From Brevundimonas poindexterae (GTDB lineage Bacteria > Pseudomonadota > Alphaproteobacteria > Caulobacterales > Caulobacteraceae): DNA of 64,000 bases. The notes under the pieces were generated by a model. It made no database searches. It saw nothing but the letters and a program-made list of their open reading frames with translations, and was not told where the DNA came from. Where the stretch lies: assembly GCF_020524625.1 (NCBI RefSeq), contig NZ_JAIVLL010000001.1, forward strand, positions 992,001-1,056,000. The letters run 5' to 3'. The position numbers and the translations under genes are program-made. Positions 43,485-52,995 of the stretch are shown here, in pieces (the stretch's first letter is position 1; each line of letters starts with the position of its first letter).

Positions 43485-44048
43485 TCACGATCCCGTCACG
43501 CCAGACTCTGACGCAACAGATGAGGGATCAAATCCCTTGGTCGGGTAGAAGGTGTAGCTGAGGGTGATCTGGGTCACGCCCCGGCCCTCGGGATCGGTGG
43601 CCAGCTCCGGGGCCACGAAATACTGGACGGGGAAGCGCATGGTCTCCCCCGCCGGGATGACCTGGCCATCAAAGCAGAAGCACTGCAGCTTCTGGAAATA
43701 GGCGCCGGCTCGCTCGGGCACGACGTTATAGGCGGCCGTCGCCCCGATCGGCTGGTCCGAAGTGTTGGTCACCTCGAAATAGGCCATGCCGGTCTCGCCG
43801 ATGCGCACGCGCTGCTGCAGCTGTTCGGCTTTGAAGGTCATGGGCAGGTTACGGACATTGGTGTCGAACCGAACCAGCACCGTCTCGTCGAGAATCACAT
43901 CGGGGGCGGCCTCGGCCTTGCGGACTGTGCCGTCGAAGCCCGTCACCTGGCAAAACAGCTGGTAGAGGGGCACCGCCGCAAAGGCAGCGCCGGTCATCAG
44001 CATGACCACGCCGCCACAGATCAGGGCAATCAGGTTCGAGCGGTTCAT
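43485..44048 (-). CDS. ctaG: Cytochrome c oxidase assembly factor CtaG/Cox11
   Basis: 187 residues: one N-terminal membrane anchor, then the periplasmic copper-donor domain with VPLYQLFCQVTGFDGT, a VPERAGAYFQKLQCFCFDGQ segment carrying the copper-binding CFCF, and PVQYFVAPEL. Cox11 delivers copper to the CuB site of subunit I. The ATG overlaps the stop of the preceding small gene (ATGA). Confidence 0.95.
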   Translation of the reverse strand: MNRSNLIALICGGVVMLMTGAAFAAVPLYQLFCQVTGFDGTVRKAEAAPDVILDETVLVRFDTNVRNLPMTFKAEQLQQRVRIGETGMAYFEVTNTSDQPIGATAAYNVVPERAGAYFQKLQCFCFDGQVIPAGETMRFPVQYFVAPELATDPEGRGVTQITLSYTFYPTKGFDPSSVASESGVTGS

Positions 44049-44248
44049 GACCGGTCCATCGGCAGCGCCGCCGGGGCTTCGGCGACGGCGGCCGTCTCCA
44101 GCGCCTTGCGGGCCTCGATGTTCTGCTTCAGCCGCAGGAAGGTGGTCAGGAAGACCAGCACGATAAAGGCCACCAGTCCCAGCGCAATCCAGAGATTGCG
44201 GCGCTTGCGAGCGGTGAGTTCTTCGTCGGTCAGGCGCATGAGGGGCAT
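44045..44248 (-). CDS. Small single-helix protein of the cox operon (CoxF-like)
   Basis: 67 residues: a charged start (LTDEELTARKRRN), one membrane helix (LWIALGLVAFIVLVFLTTFLRL) and a short Ala-rich tail. Small proteins of this kind sit between ctaB and ctaG in many alphaproteobacteria and are thought to assist oxidase assembly. It overlaps ctaB by up to 19 bases; a second ATG at 44239 would shorten it by three codons. Confidence 0.85.
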   Translation of the reverse strand: MPLMRLTDEELTARKRRNLWIALGLVAFIVLVFLTTFLRLKQNIEARKALETAAVAEAPAALPMDRS

Positions 44249-45222
44249 ACCAGCGGGGATGCGGGCAGATTCTCGACCAGCAGGGCCAGGAACAGCAGCA
44301 TCAGATACAGGATCGAATAGGCGAACAAGTTTCGCGCCGGTTTGGCGTCAATCCGCACGTCGTACAATGCGGCCTCTCGTCCCACGGTCGGGCCTCCGTG
44401 GACGCGGTCGGCCTCGGGCTGGTCCCCGGCGCGGCTGCGCCACAGGCGAAAGGCCAGCAGCAGGAACAGAAGCCCGCCCACGACCGACACACCCAGATAG
44501 AGCGGCCCGCCCAGATCGGTCAGGCCCGGCACGATGGCGACCGGCACCAGAACCAGGCTGTAGATCAGGATCTGCAGGCGGGTGGAGCGCGCGCCCTTGA
44601 CCACGGGCATCATCGGAATGCCGGCCCGCGCATAGTCCCCGGCCGAATAGAGCGCCAGCGCCCAGGAATGCGGCGGGGTCCACAGGAAGATGATCAGGAA
44701 CAGCAGCCAGGCCTGCCAGGGCGCGTCTCCCGTCACGGCCGCCCAGCCGATCACCGGCGGAAAGGCGCCCGCAGCCCCGCCGATGACGATGTTCTGCGGC
44801 GTCCGCCGCTTGAGCATCAGGGTGTAGAAGCCCGCGTAATAGACGATGGTCAGGCCCAGCAGACCCGCTGCGACCCAGTTGGTGTTCATGCCCAGCAGCA
44901 TGACCGAGAACAGCGACAGGATGACCCCGAAGGCGAGGGCGTCGTTCTTGTTGACCCGGCCCGCGGCGACGGGGCGGCCCCGGGTGCGCTTCATCAGGGC
45001 GTCGGTCTCACCCTCCAGACCCATGTTGAGGGCGCCGGCGGCCCCTGCCCCCACGGCAATGCACAGCACGGCGATGGCGGCGACCAGCGGGTTGATCGAT
45101 CCCGGTGCGACCAGCAGGCCCGTGACCGCGGTGAAGATCACCAGCGACATCACGCGCGGCTTCAGCAGCTGGAAATAGTCTCCCGGCTGGGCAGTCGACA
45201 ATTTGGGCCGGGCGTCGCTCAT
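44230..45222 (-). CDS. ctaB: Protoheme IX farnesyltransferase (heme O synthase)
   Basis: 330 residues, UbiA-type prenyltransferase with about nine helices. The two Asp-rich motifs are present: NMGLEGETDALMKRTRGRP (first) and the later YSAGDYARAGIPMMPVVKG (second). It farnesylates heme B to heme O, precursor of the heme A in subunit I. The ATG at 45222 gives the family start MSDARPKL; an upstream ATG adds unrelated residues. A 104-bp gap with a GC hairpin-like stretch separates it from ctaD. Confidence 0.95.
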   Translation of the reverse strand: MSDARPKLSTAQPGDYFQLLKPRVMSLVIFTAVTGLLVAPGSINPLVAAIAVLCIAVGAGAAGALNMGLEGETDALMKRTRGRPVAAGRVNKNDALAFGVILSLFSVMLLGMNTNWVAAGLLGLTIVYYAGFYTLMLKRRTPQNIVIGGAAGAFPPVIGWAAVTGDAPWQAWLLFLIIFLWTPPHSWALALYSAGDYARAGIPMMPVVKGARSTRLQILIYSLVLVPVAIVPGLTDLGGPLYLGVSVVGGLLFLLLAFRLWRSRAGDQPEADRVHGGPTVGREAALYDVRIDAKPARNLFAYSILYLMLLFLALLVENLPASPLVCPSCA

Positions 45223-45326
45223 GGGGATAAGACCAGGGGTCCTTGAAAGACCGGGACCGCCCCCTCGCAAGGAAGGGACGGCCCCGGGACGTCGACTTCA
45301 GATCGTCAGGGCCGATGCCCGGTCGA

Positions 45327-47003
<1,677 letters not shown>

Positions 47004-47981
47004 TTATTGAGCGGCGGCGGGGGTGGCCGCCGTATCTTCGGTGGAGGGGGCCTCGGCGGCGGGCACCTCGGCAGCCGGCGCCTCTTCGGCAGCGGCGGCT
47101 TCAGCGGCGGCCGCAGCCTCCGCATCGGCAGCAGCCGTCATGGATCCGCCCTTCGAGGCGACCCAGGCGGCGAACTCGGCCTCGGTCACCACGCGGATCT
47201 CGATCGGCATGAAGGCGTGATCGACACCGCACAGTTCCGAGCACTGGCCGTAATAGACACCGGTGCGCTCGGCGCGGAACCAGGTCTCATTGGTGCGGCC
47301 GGGCACGGCGTCGGTCTTCAGACCAAAGGCCGGCAGGGCGACCGAGTGGATCACGTCCGAGGCCGTGACCAGCAGACGCACGGTCTTGCCGACCGGCACC
47401 ACCATCGGCTCATCGGCCGCCAGACGGTAGGGCACGTTGCGGGCGAGGGCGTCCTCTTCCGGCAGCATGTTGGAGATATATTCCGACACGGCCTGATCCG
47501 GATATTCATAGGCCCAGTTCCACTGGTTGCCGGTCACCTTCACGGTCAGGTCGGGATCGGGCATGTCCTCGTAGTCGTAAAGCAGTCGGAACGAGAACAG
47601 GGCGATCACCAGCAGGATCACGACCGGAAGGACCGTCCAGATCACCTCGACCAGGGTGTTGTGGCTCCAGCGAGCCGGCACCGGGTTGGACTTCTTGTTG
47701 TAGCGAACCACAACCCAGATCAGCAGGCCCAGCACCAGCAGCACGATGGCGGTGATTACCGGCAGCAGGATCACATTGTGGAACCAGATGGCGTCATGCT
47801 TCAGCGGCGACGCTGCGGGCTGCAGGTCGATGCCGCCGGGCGTGGGCTGACCCAGCAGGTCCTGGGCAAGGGCGGGCATGGCCGAAGCCCCCACCATGAT
47901 CGTGGCGCCGATCGAAGCGGTCACTGCCGCCGTGGCTGCCTTAAGGGCGCGAATGCCCGATGCCATCGCAGACGTCCTCAT
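47004..47981 (-). CDS. ctaC: Cytochrome c oxidase subunit II
   Basis: 325 residues: a signal peptide (to about 39, ALA), two helices and the periplasmic CuA domain, whose ligands are in GQCSELCGVDHAFM (Cys247, Cys251, His255, Met258) together with His212 (VIHSVALPAFGLK). It accepts electrons from cytochrome c. The last 45 residues are an unusual Ala/Glu/Pro-rich low-complexity tail. The ATG at 47981 has a good TAGGAAAG ribosome site; an upstream ATG at 48026 does not. It heads the minus-strand run that reaches pdeA. Confidence 0.95.
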   Translation of the reverse strand: MRTSAMASGIRALKAATAAVTASIGATIMVGASAMPALAQDLLGQPTPGGIDLQPAASPLKHDAIWFHNVILLPVITAIVLLVLGLLIWVVVRYNKKSNPVPARWSHNTLVEVIWTVLPVVILLVIALFSFRLLYDYEDMPDPDLTVKVTGNQWNWAYEYPDQAVSEYISNMLPEEDALARNVPYRLAADEPMVVPVGKTVRLLVTASDVIHSVALPAFGLKTDAVPGRTNETWFRAERTGVYYGQCSELCGVDHAFMPIEIRVVTEAEFAAWVASKGGSMTAAADAEAAAAAEAAAAEEAPAAEVPAAEAPSTEDTAATPAAAQ

Positions 47982-48151
47982 CTCAAACTTTCCTACGAGC
48001 GATCTGCGAACGGATCGCAGACGCACCCGGCCCCTCGGGCGTAGTGTGATGGGCGGTCCTTATCCCCCTGTTTCGCGATTGCCAAGCGACGGAGACGTAT
48101 CAAAGCCGCTCCATGACGCCGCACCCGGAAATTAAATCGTCTTCATGTTTT

Positions 48152-48182
48152 GCAAGCTACCTTGCACTGACCAATAGCTTGC
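48152..48182. promoter_or_regulatory. Candidate PadR operator
   Basis: GCAAGCTA (48152-48159) and TAGCTTGC (48175-48182) are perfect 8-bp inverted half-sites 15 bases apart, 31 bases before the padR start. Spacing and position fit autoregulation by a PadR dimer. The remaining part of the 47982-48213 gap holds the divergent ctaC promoter, with no other clear signal. Confidence 0.55.
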
Positions 48183-48213
48183 GATAGCCAATGGGTCATC
48201 AAAGGAGGCCCAT

Positions 48214-48585
48214 TTGCCCGAGCCGATTGAAATCCAGCTGAAGAAGGGAGTGCTGGGACTGTGCGTCCTGGCGCTGCTCGCGCGGGAAGACAGCTATGCC
48301 TATGAGATCGCCAGCCGCCTGTCGGACGCGATCGACATGGGGGAAGGCACCATCTACCCGCTGATGCGCCGCATGCAGAGCGACGGGTGGGTCGAGACCT
48401 ATCTGGTCGAATCGCCCGCCGGCCCGTCCCGCAAATACTATCGCCTGACCGAGGCGGGGCATCAGGCCCTGCAGGGTCAGGGCCGCGAGTGGCGCCGGTT
48501 CGCCGACGCGGTCGACAGCCTGGTCGCCGGCGACGCGACCACCGCACCCGAAACACCCGACACCCAAAAGGGGGGAGACGCCTGA
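48214..48585 (+). CDS. PadR-family transcriptional regulator
   Basis: 123 residues. The winged-helix domain reads QLKKGVLGLCVLALLARED, SYAYEIASRLSDAIDMGEGTIYPLMRRMQSDGWV (in two parts) and SPAGPSRKYYRLTEAGHQAL, the PadR signature. The start codon is TTG at 48214, fixed by an excellent AAAGGAGG ribosome site. It is coupled to the next gene by a TGATG overlap. It presumably represses this operon through the inverted repeat just upstream. Confidence 0.9.
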   Translation: MPEPIEIQLKKGVLGLCVLALLAREDSYAYEIASRLSDAIDMGEGTIYPLMRRMQSDGWVETYLVESPAGPSRKYYRLTEAGHQALQGQGREWRRFADAVDSLVAGDATTAPETPDTQKGGDA

Positions 48586-49154
48586 TGACCCGCGCCGAAT
48601 TCATGTCCCGGCTCAAGACCGGTCTGGTCGGCATGCCGACCAGCGCCGCCGCGGACATTCTCAATGACTACGAATCGCATTTCGAGGACGGACTGGCCGA
48701 GGGGCGCAGCGAAGCCGAGGTGGCCGAGGCGCTCGGCAACCCGGACCGGCTGGCGCGCGAACTGAAGGCCGAGGCGGGTATTCGCCGCTGGCATCAGGAG
48801 CAGAACCCCTCCTCCGCCACGGCCGCGATCCTCGCCGTGCTGGGGCTGGGCGCGCTCGACATCCTGTTCCTGCTGCCGCTTCTGATGAGCGTGATCGGCG
48901 TGATCCTTGGCGGCTACGCGGCGGCACTCGGCTTCTTTGCCGCAGGCCTGGGGATCATGGTGGCAGGCCCCTTTGCGTCCCCGCCGGGTGGTGCCTTCGC
49001 GGCCATTCTCGCCGGCCTGGGCTTCATGGCCGCCTCGGTGACGATCGCCGCCATCCTGACCGTCTTCTCGATCTGGCTGGTCAACGGCGTCGTCTGGTTC
49101 GCCCGTCTCCACTATCGCCTGCTCAAGCCCGCGCTTGAGCCCCAGGCTTCCTGA
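48585..49154 (+). CDS. DUF1700/HAAS-domain membrane protein
   Basis: 189 residues. The N terminus MTRAEFMSRLKTGLVGMP and NDYESHFEDGLAEGRSEAEVAEALGNP form the helical HAAS (DUF1700) domain; three or four hydrophobic helices follow (LGLGALDILFLLPLLMSVIGV and others). HAAS proteins are typically encoded with PadR regulators and with DUF2807 or DUF4097 proteins, as here, and are proposed to sense the envelope or ligand state. Function is not established. Confidence 0.85.
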   Translation: MTRAEFMSRLKTGLVGMPTSAAADILNDYESHFEDGLAEGRSEAEVAEALGNPDRLARELKAEAGIRRWHQEQNPSSATAAILAVLGLGALDILFLLPLLMSVIGVILGGYAAALGFFAAGLGIMVAGPFASPPGGAFAAILAGLGFMAASVTIAAILTVFSIWLVNGVVWFARLHYRLLKPALEPQAS

Positions 49155-49176
49155 ACCCCTGTCCCGGAGAATCATC

Positions 49177-49959
49177 ATGATCCGCAACTTTCTGATCATC
49201 GCCGTGGCAGCCCTGGTCCTGTCCGTCGTCTGTCTGGCCGGGGCGTTCGCCCTCGGCGGGCGTGAACTGGCCGCCAATGGTTGGACGTGGACGATCGTCG
49301 ATGACGACGGCGACCGTGTCCGCTTCGAGCGGGTTTCCGGCTCCGATGCCCCCGACGCGGGGCCCGAGGTCACCCGTACGCTCAACTGGGATGGCGGCGA
49401 TGCCCTGACGCTCGCCTTCAGCGGCAACGTCCGCTACGTCCAGGGCGACAAGGCCGAGGTCACGATCACCGGTCCGGAGTCCGTCGTCGAGCGGGTGCGT
49501 ATCGAGGGCGGTCGTATCGACCTGACGGACGGCGACGAGGATGTCTACATCAGCTGGCGCGGCGGCCGCATTCGGGGATGGGATGCCCTCGACCGGCTTC
49601 AGGTGACCGTCACGGCGCCGTCGGTGACGCGGTTCACCCTGGAGGGGTCCGGGGACCTCGATATCCGCGACTACGACCAGCCGCGCATCGACCTGGATCT
49701 CTCCGGCTCGGGCGAGATCACCGCGCAGGGCCGCACTGACGCGGTCGAGCTCGACATCAACGGCTCCGGCGATGTGGAACTGGATCGACTGGATACGCGG
49801 GATGCCAATGTGAGCATCTCGGGCTCGGGCGATGCCACGGTGGCGCCGACCGGCCGCGCGACCATCGCTATCTCGGGCTCGGGCGACGTCACCCTGACCC
49901 GCCGCCCGGAGAGCGTGGACAGCCGCATCTCGGGGTCGGGCGACGTGCATCAGCCCTGA
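49177..49959 (+). CDS. DUF2807 (GIN-domain) exported protein
   Basis: 260 residues. An N-terminal hydrophobic segment (FLIIAVAALVLSVVCLAGAFAL) acts as signal or anchor. From about residue 150 the sequence is a run of short beta-helix turns with the repeated Ser-Gly-Ser-Gly-Asp/Glu pattern (LEGSGDLDIRDY, LSGSGEITAQG, INGSGDVELDR, ISGSGDATVAP, ISGSGDVTLTR, ISGSGDVHQP), the hallmark of DUF2807 'head GIN' domains. It is likely displayed outside the inner membrane and works with the PadR/HAAS pair. A bidirectional terminator follows. Confidence 0.88.
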   Translation: MIRNFLIIAVAALVLSVVCLAGAFALGGRELAANGWTWTIVDDDGDRVRFERVSGSDAPDAGPEVTRTLNWDGGDALTLAFSGNVRYVQGDKAEVTITGPESVVERVRIEGGRIDLTDGDEDVYISWRGGRIRGWDALDRLQVTVTAPSVTRFTLEGSGDLDIRDYDQPRIDLDLSGSGEITAQGRTDAVELDINGSGDVELDRLDTRDANVSISGSGDATVAPTGRATIAISGSGDVTLTRRPESVDSRISGSGDVHQP

Positions 49960-49978
49960 CCCTCAGACGACCGGCGAC

Positions 49979-50017
49979 TCAGGCGGCGCGAACCGGGACA
50001 TCGGTTCCGCCGCCTGA
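49979..50017. terminator. Bidirectional terminator between convergent genes
   Basis: TCAGGCGGCG (49979-49988) and CGCCGCCTGA (50008-50017) form a 10-bp stem, extended inside by AACCG/CGGTT. It lies between the stops of the DUF2807 gene (plus) and the small lipoprotein gene (minus). T-runs are poor on both sides. Confidence 0.7.
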
Positions 50018-50028
50018 ACGTCTTCCGC

Positions 50029-50292
50029 CTACTGGACGGGCGCAGTCTCCGGCGCAGGGGCTTGACCATCCGTCGTCAGCGAGCCCGGCTGGGGCTGGCT
50101 GGCTTCGGCGGCAGCGCGATTGGCGGTCGCCTCCAGCTGCGCGTCGCTCACGGCGGATTCCGGCATCTCGGTGGTGACCTCCGCCTCGGCGACCGAGGTG
50201 TCGGCTTCGGCCGTACGCTCATTGTCGCCGCAGGCCGAAAGGGCGAGGGCAGCGGCAGCCATGGTCGCGGACGTCAGCAGGATCTTTTTCAT
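50029..50292 (-). CDS. Small lipoprotein of unknown function
   Basis: 87 residues. Signal peptide MKKILLTSATMAAAALALSAC with lipobox LSAC (Cys at 21), then a disordered Ala/Glu/Thr/Pro-rich region without recognisable fold. ATG at 50292 with a GGAGA ribosome site is clear; the longer frame upstream is not. It stands alone. Confidence 0.75.
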   Translation of the reverse strand: MKKILLTSATMAAAALALSACGDNERTAEADTSVAEAEVTTEMPESAVSDAQLEATANRAAAEASQPQPGSLTTDGQAPAPETAPVQ

Positions 50293-50463
50293 GGTGTATC
50301 TCCTCCGCAGCCGCAGGGCGGGACATCCGCATGCGGCCGGTGTCGCCACTTCAACCGCTGCGCCTGACCAAGGTTCCGCCACATTTCGATAACGGCGCGC
50401 AGGCCTCGGCGCCTGTCACGCGAGACCCGTGACTTCGCCGCCTCCACCTCCTATTTCGGAGAT

Positions 50464-51903
50464 ATGACCCAGTCCCCCTCCCCCGCCTCGACGCCCTCCC
50501 TGCTGGAGGCCGCCGATCTGTCACCCGAGTCGGCGCGCGCCATTCTGGCCGAGGCCATGACCGGGGCCGATGACGGGGAGCTGTTCCTCGAGAAGGCCGA
50601 GAGCGAATCGCTGGTGTTCGATGACGGCCGGCTGAAGGCGGCCGCTTATGACGCCCATGAGGGCTTCGGCCTCCGGGTCGTGTCCGACGAGACCGCCGGC
50701 TATGCCCATTCCAGCGTGGTCGACGCTGCGTCGATCCGGCGCTCGGCAGAGACGGCCGCCCTCGCGACGGGCGGGCGGAACGGCACGCCCGCCGAGCCTC
50801 CGCGCGCGACCAACCAGCAGCTCTATGCCCCCGTCGACCCCCTCGCCTCCCCGGCCTTCTCCGACAAGATCGCCCTGCTGTCCGAGATCGACGCCTGGGC
50901 GCGGGCGCGCGATCCCCGCGTGGTTCAGGTCTCGGTCTCGCTGGCCGGCGAGCATCGCGACATCGAGATCCTGCGCGCCGACGGGCGCGGCGTTCGAGAC
51001 ATCCGCCCGCTGGTCCGGCTGAATGTGTCGGTGACCGTCGAACAGAACGGTCGGCGCGAGAGTGCCTCGGCGGGCGCCGGGGGCCGCGCGGGCTTCGAAG
51101 CCTGGATCGCACCTGACCGCTGGCAGGCCCAGGTCGACGAGGCCCTGCGTCAGGCGCTGGTCAATCTCGAGGCCGTCGATTGCCCGGCCGGCGAGATGGA
51201 TGTGGTGTTGGGCGCGGGTTGGCCCGGCGTGCTGCTGCACGAGGCGGTCGGCCACGGCTTCGAGGGCGACTTTCACCGCAAGGGCAGCTCGGTCTTCTCC
51301 GGCATGATGGGCAAGCGGGTGGCCGCCCCCGGCGTGACCGTCGTCGACGATGGCTCGATCGCGGGTCGGCGGGGATCGCTGACCGTCGATGACGAGGGCA
51401 CGCCGACCTCGCGCTCCGTGCTGATCGAGGACGGCATCATGGTCGGCCTGATGCACGACCGGCTGAGCGCGCGGAAGCTCGGCGCCCGGGCCACGGGCAA
51501 TGCCCGCCGCCAGTCCTTTGCCCACCCGCCGATGCCGCGCATGACCAACACCTTCATGGAGGGCGACAAGGACAGCCGGGCCGACATGATCGCCTCGACC
51601 AAGCGTGGGCTGTACGCCGCCAACTTCGGCGGGGGCCAGGTCGATATCACGAACGGCAAATTCGTCTTCCAGTGCACCGAGGCCTATCTGATCGAGGACG
51701 GCAAGATCACGGCACCCGTCCGGGGCGCGACCCTGATCGGGGACGGCGCCACGGCCCTGACCAACATCACCATGATCGGCGACGACTTCGCGTTCGACCC
51801 CGGCGTGGGGGTGTGCGGCAAGGGCGGACAGGGCGTGCCGGTCGGCATCGGCCAGCCCAGCCTGAAGATCGGCGGCCTGACGGTCGGCGGGACGGCGCTC
51901 TAG
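50464..51903 (+). CDS. tldD: Metallopeptidase TldD
   Basis: 479 residues. The zinc motif HEAVGH (259-264) lies in VLLHEAVGHGFEGDF, and other TldD blocks are present (GRRGSLTVDDEGTPT, ARRQSFAHPPMPRMTNTF, GKGGQGVPVGIGQPSL). TldD acts with TldE/PmbA to degrade unfolded peptides and mature some ribosomal peptides and antitoxins. TldE is not in the window. In many alphaproteobacteria tldD lies just before ctaC; here a PadR cassette and a lipoprotein gene separate them. It overlaps the convergent TraB gene by 4 bases. Confidence 0.95.
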   Translation: MTQSPSPASTPSLLEAADLSPESARAILAEAMTGADDGELFLEKAESESLVFDDGRLKAAAYDAHEGFGLRVVSDETAGYAHSSVVDAASIRRSAETAALATGGRNGTPAEPPRATNQQLYAPVDPLASPAFSDKIALLSEIDAWARARDPRVVQVSVSLAGEHRDIEILRADGRGVRDIRPLVRLNVSVTVEQNGRRESASAGAGGRAGFEAWIAPDRWQAQVDEALRQALVNLEAVDCPAGEMDVVLGAGWPGVLLHEAVGHGFEGDFHRKGSSVFSGMMGKRVAAPGVTVVDDGSIAGRRGSLTVDDEGTPTSRSVLIEDGIMVGLMHDRLSARKLGARATGNARRQSFAHPPMPRMTNTFMEGDKDSRADMIASTKRGLYAANFGGGQVDITNGKFVFQCTEAYLIEDGKITAPVRGATLIGDGATALTNITMIGDDFAFDPGVGVCGKGGQGVPVGIGQPSLKIGGLTVGGTAL

Positions 51904-52892
51904 TCGCCCCGCTGATCGTCCCGCCAGTCGGGGCCGACAATGTCGAAGCCCCGGCGTTCCAGATCGTCCAGCACGCCGCCCGTCTCGGCCAGCACGCGCA
52001 ACGGCGCGACCGCCAGCGTCACGCCGGGCTCACGGAGCGCCCCCTCGACGGCGCTGATCCACTGGCCGCGCAGAAGGGTCCCTAGGGCGGGGTCGCCCCA
52101 CGGCCAGCATTGCGACAGGGCCCCCTCGATCGGCGACTCCATGACGGCCGGCACATCAAAGCGCGTCCAGGCCAGGCCGCGCGCCTGGACCGCGTCCGGA
52201 CCGGCCTCCACAGCGGCGATCGAGGCTTCCATGCACGGCACCCAGGTTTCCGGCGGACGCGTCAGCAGATCGTCGATCAGGGCATCGCCGCGCACACTGC
52301 CGATGGAGGTGACCGGCACCCGGGCCCGGCGCGCGGCCCGACGGACGACCTCGCCGACTTCCTGATTGCCGCGATCCCGCAGCCCCAGCTTATCGGACAG
52401 CAGCTCGCTGGAAACGATCAGGAAGCTGTCCTGCGACCAGTCCTCGCCATAGCGCAGTTCCAGCGCATCCAGCCGCCCCTGCCATTCGGCCGACAGATAG
52501 TCGGCGCTGGTCCGCCCCTCCGGCATGCGGGTCAGGGTGCGCGACCGCCAGATGAGGCGGAAGATGTCGGCCGGTGAGACATTCGCTTTCTGGGGAAAGT
52601 AGACCCTCTGTGCACGGCGCGTGGCCTGCTCGAGGGCATCCGGGCGCCACTCGACGCCGGCGGGCACGGCTTGGATGGCCCCGACCAGCAGGACGGTCGA
52701 ATCGCCCCGTGTGATCTCCCACATGGGCGCGCCGGACCGCCGGGCCATGACCACGATCTCGTCGACGGAGGTTTCGGCCTCCTGGGCCTGCACCGGAGCA
52801 CCGCTTCCCAGCGCCACCAGGGTCGCTGCCAGCAGGCCCGCAACGCCGCGCGCCACGCCCCTGCCCCACACATTACCGCCAAGTAATATCAT
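51900..52892 (-). CDS. TraB/GumN-family exported protein
   Basis: 330 residues. A signal peptide (about 1-36, ending AQA) precedes a TraB/GumN-type domain: APMWEITRGDSTVLLVGAIQAVPAG, where classical members have a G-x-H motif (here GAIQAV), and the C-terminal LLRGQWISAVEGALREPGVTLAVAPLRVLAETGGVLDDLERRGFDI block (in pieces). The His of the usual motif appears replaced, so any metalloprotease-like activity proposed for the family is doubtful. The start could also be a GTG at 52871. It is divergent from the first tandem TonB receptor gene. Confidence 0.8.
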   Translation of the reverse strand: MILLGGNVWGRGVARGVAGLLAATLVALGSGAPVQAQEAETSVDEIVVMARRSGAPMWEITRGDSTVLLVGAIQAVPAGVEWRPDALEQATRRAQRVYFPQKANVSPADIFRLIWRSRTLTRMPEGRTSADYLSAEWQGRLDALELRYGEDWSQDSFLIVSSELLSDKLGLRDRGNQEVGEVVRRAARRARVPVTSIGSVRGDALIDDLLTRPPETWVPCMEASIAAVEAGPDAVQARGLAWTRFDVPAVMESPIEGALSQCWPWGDPALGTLLRGQWISAVEGALREPGVTLAVAPLRVLAETGGVLDDLERRGFDIVGPDWRDDQRGD

Positions 52893-52932
52893 GTATATCT
52901 CGTCATGAAGATCATTTAACCTACCTATCGAA

Positions 52933-52943
52933 CTTGTAACTGG
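52933..52943 (+). promoter_or_regulatory. CTTGTAACTGG element upstream of first tandem TonB receptor
   Basis: The 11-mer begins 63 bases before the start codon at 52996 and recurs 59 bases before the second receptor start. It lies in AT-rich DNA and could be part of a shared promoter or operator. Confidence 0.4.
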
Positions 52944-52995
52944 TTCGCGTCAACTTGAAAGACCACACCTCTCGTCATCGACGAGGGGAATATTC

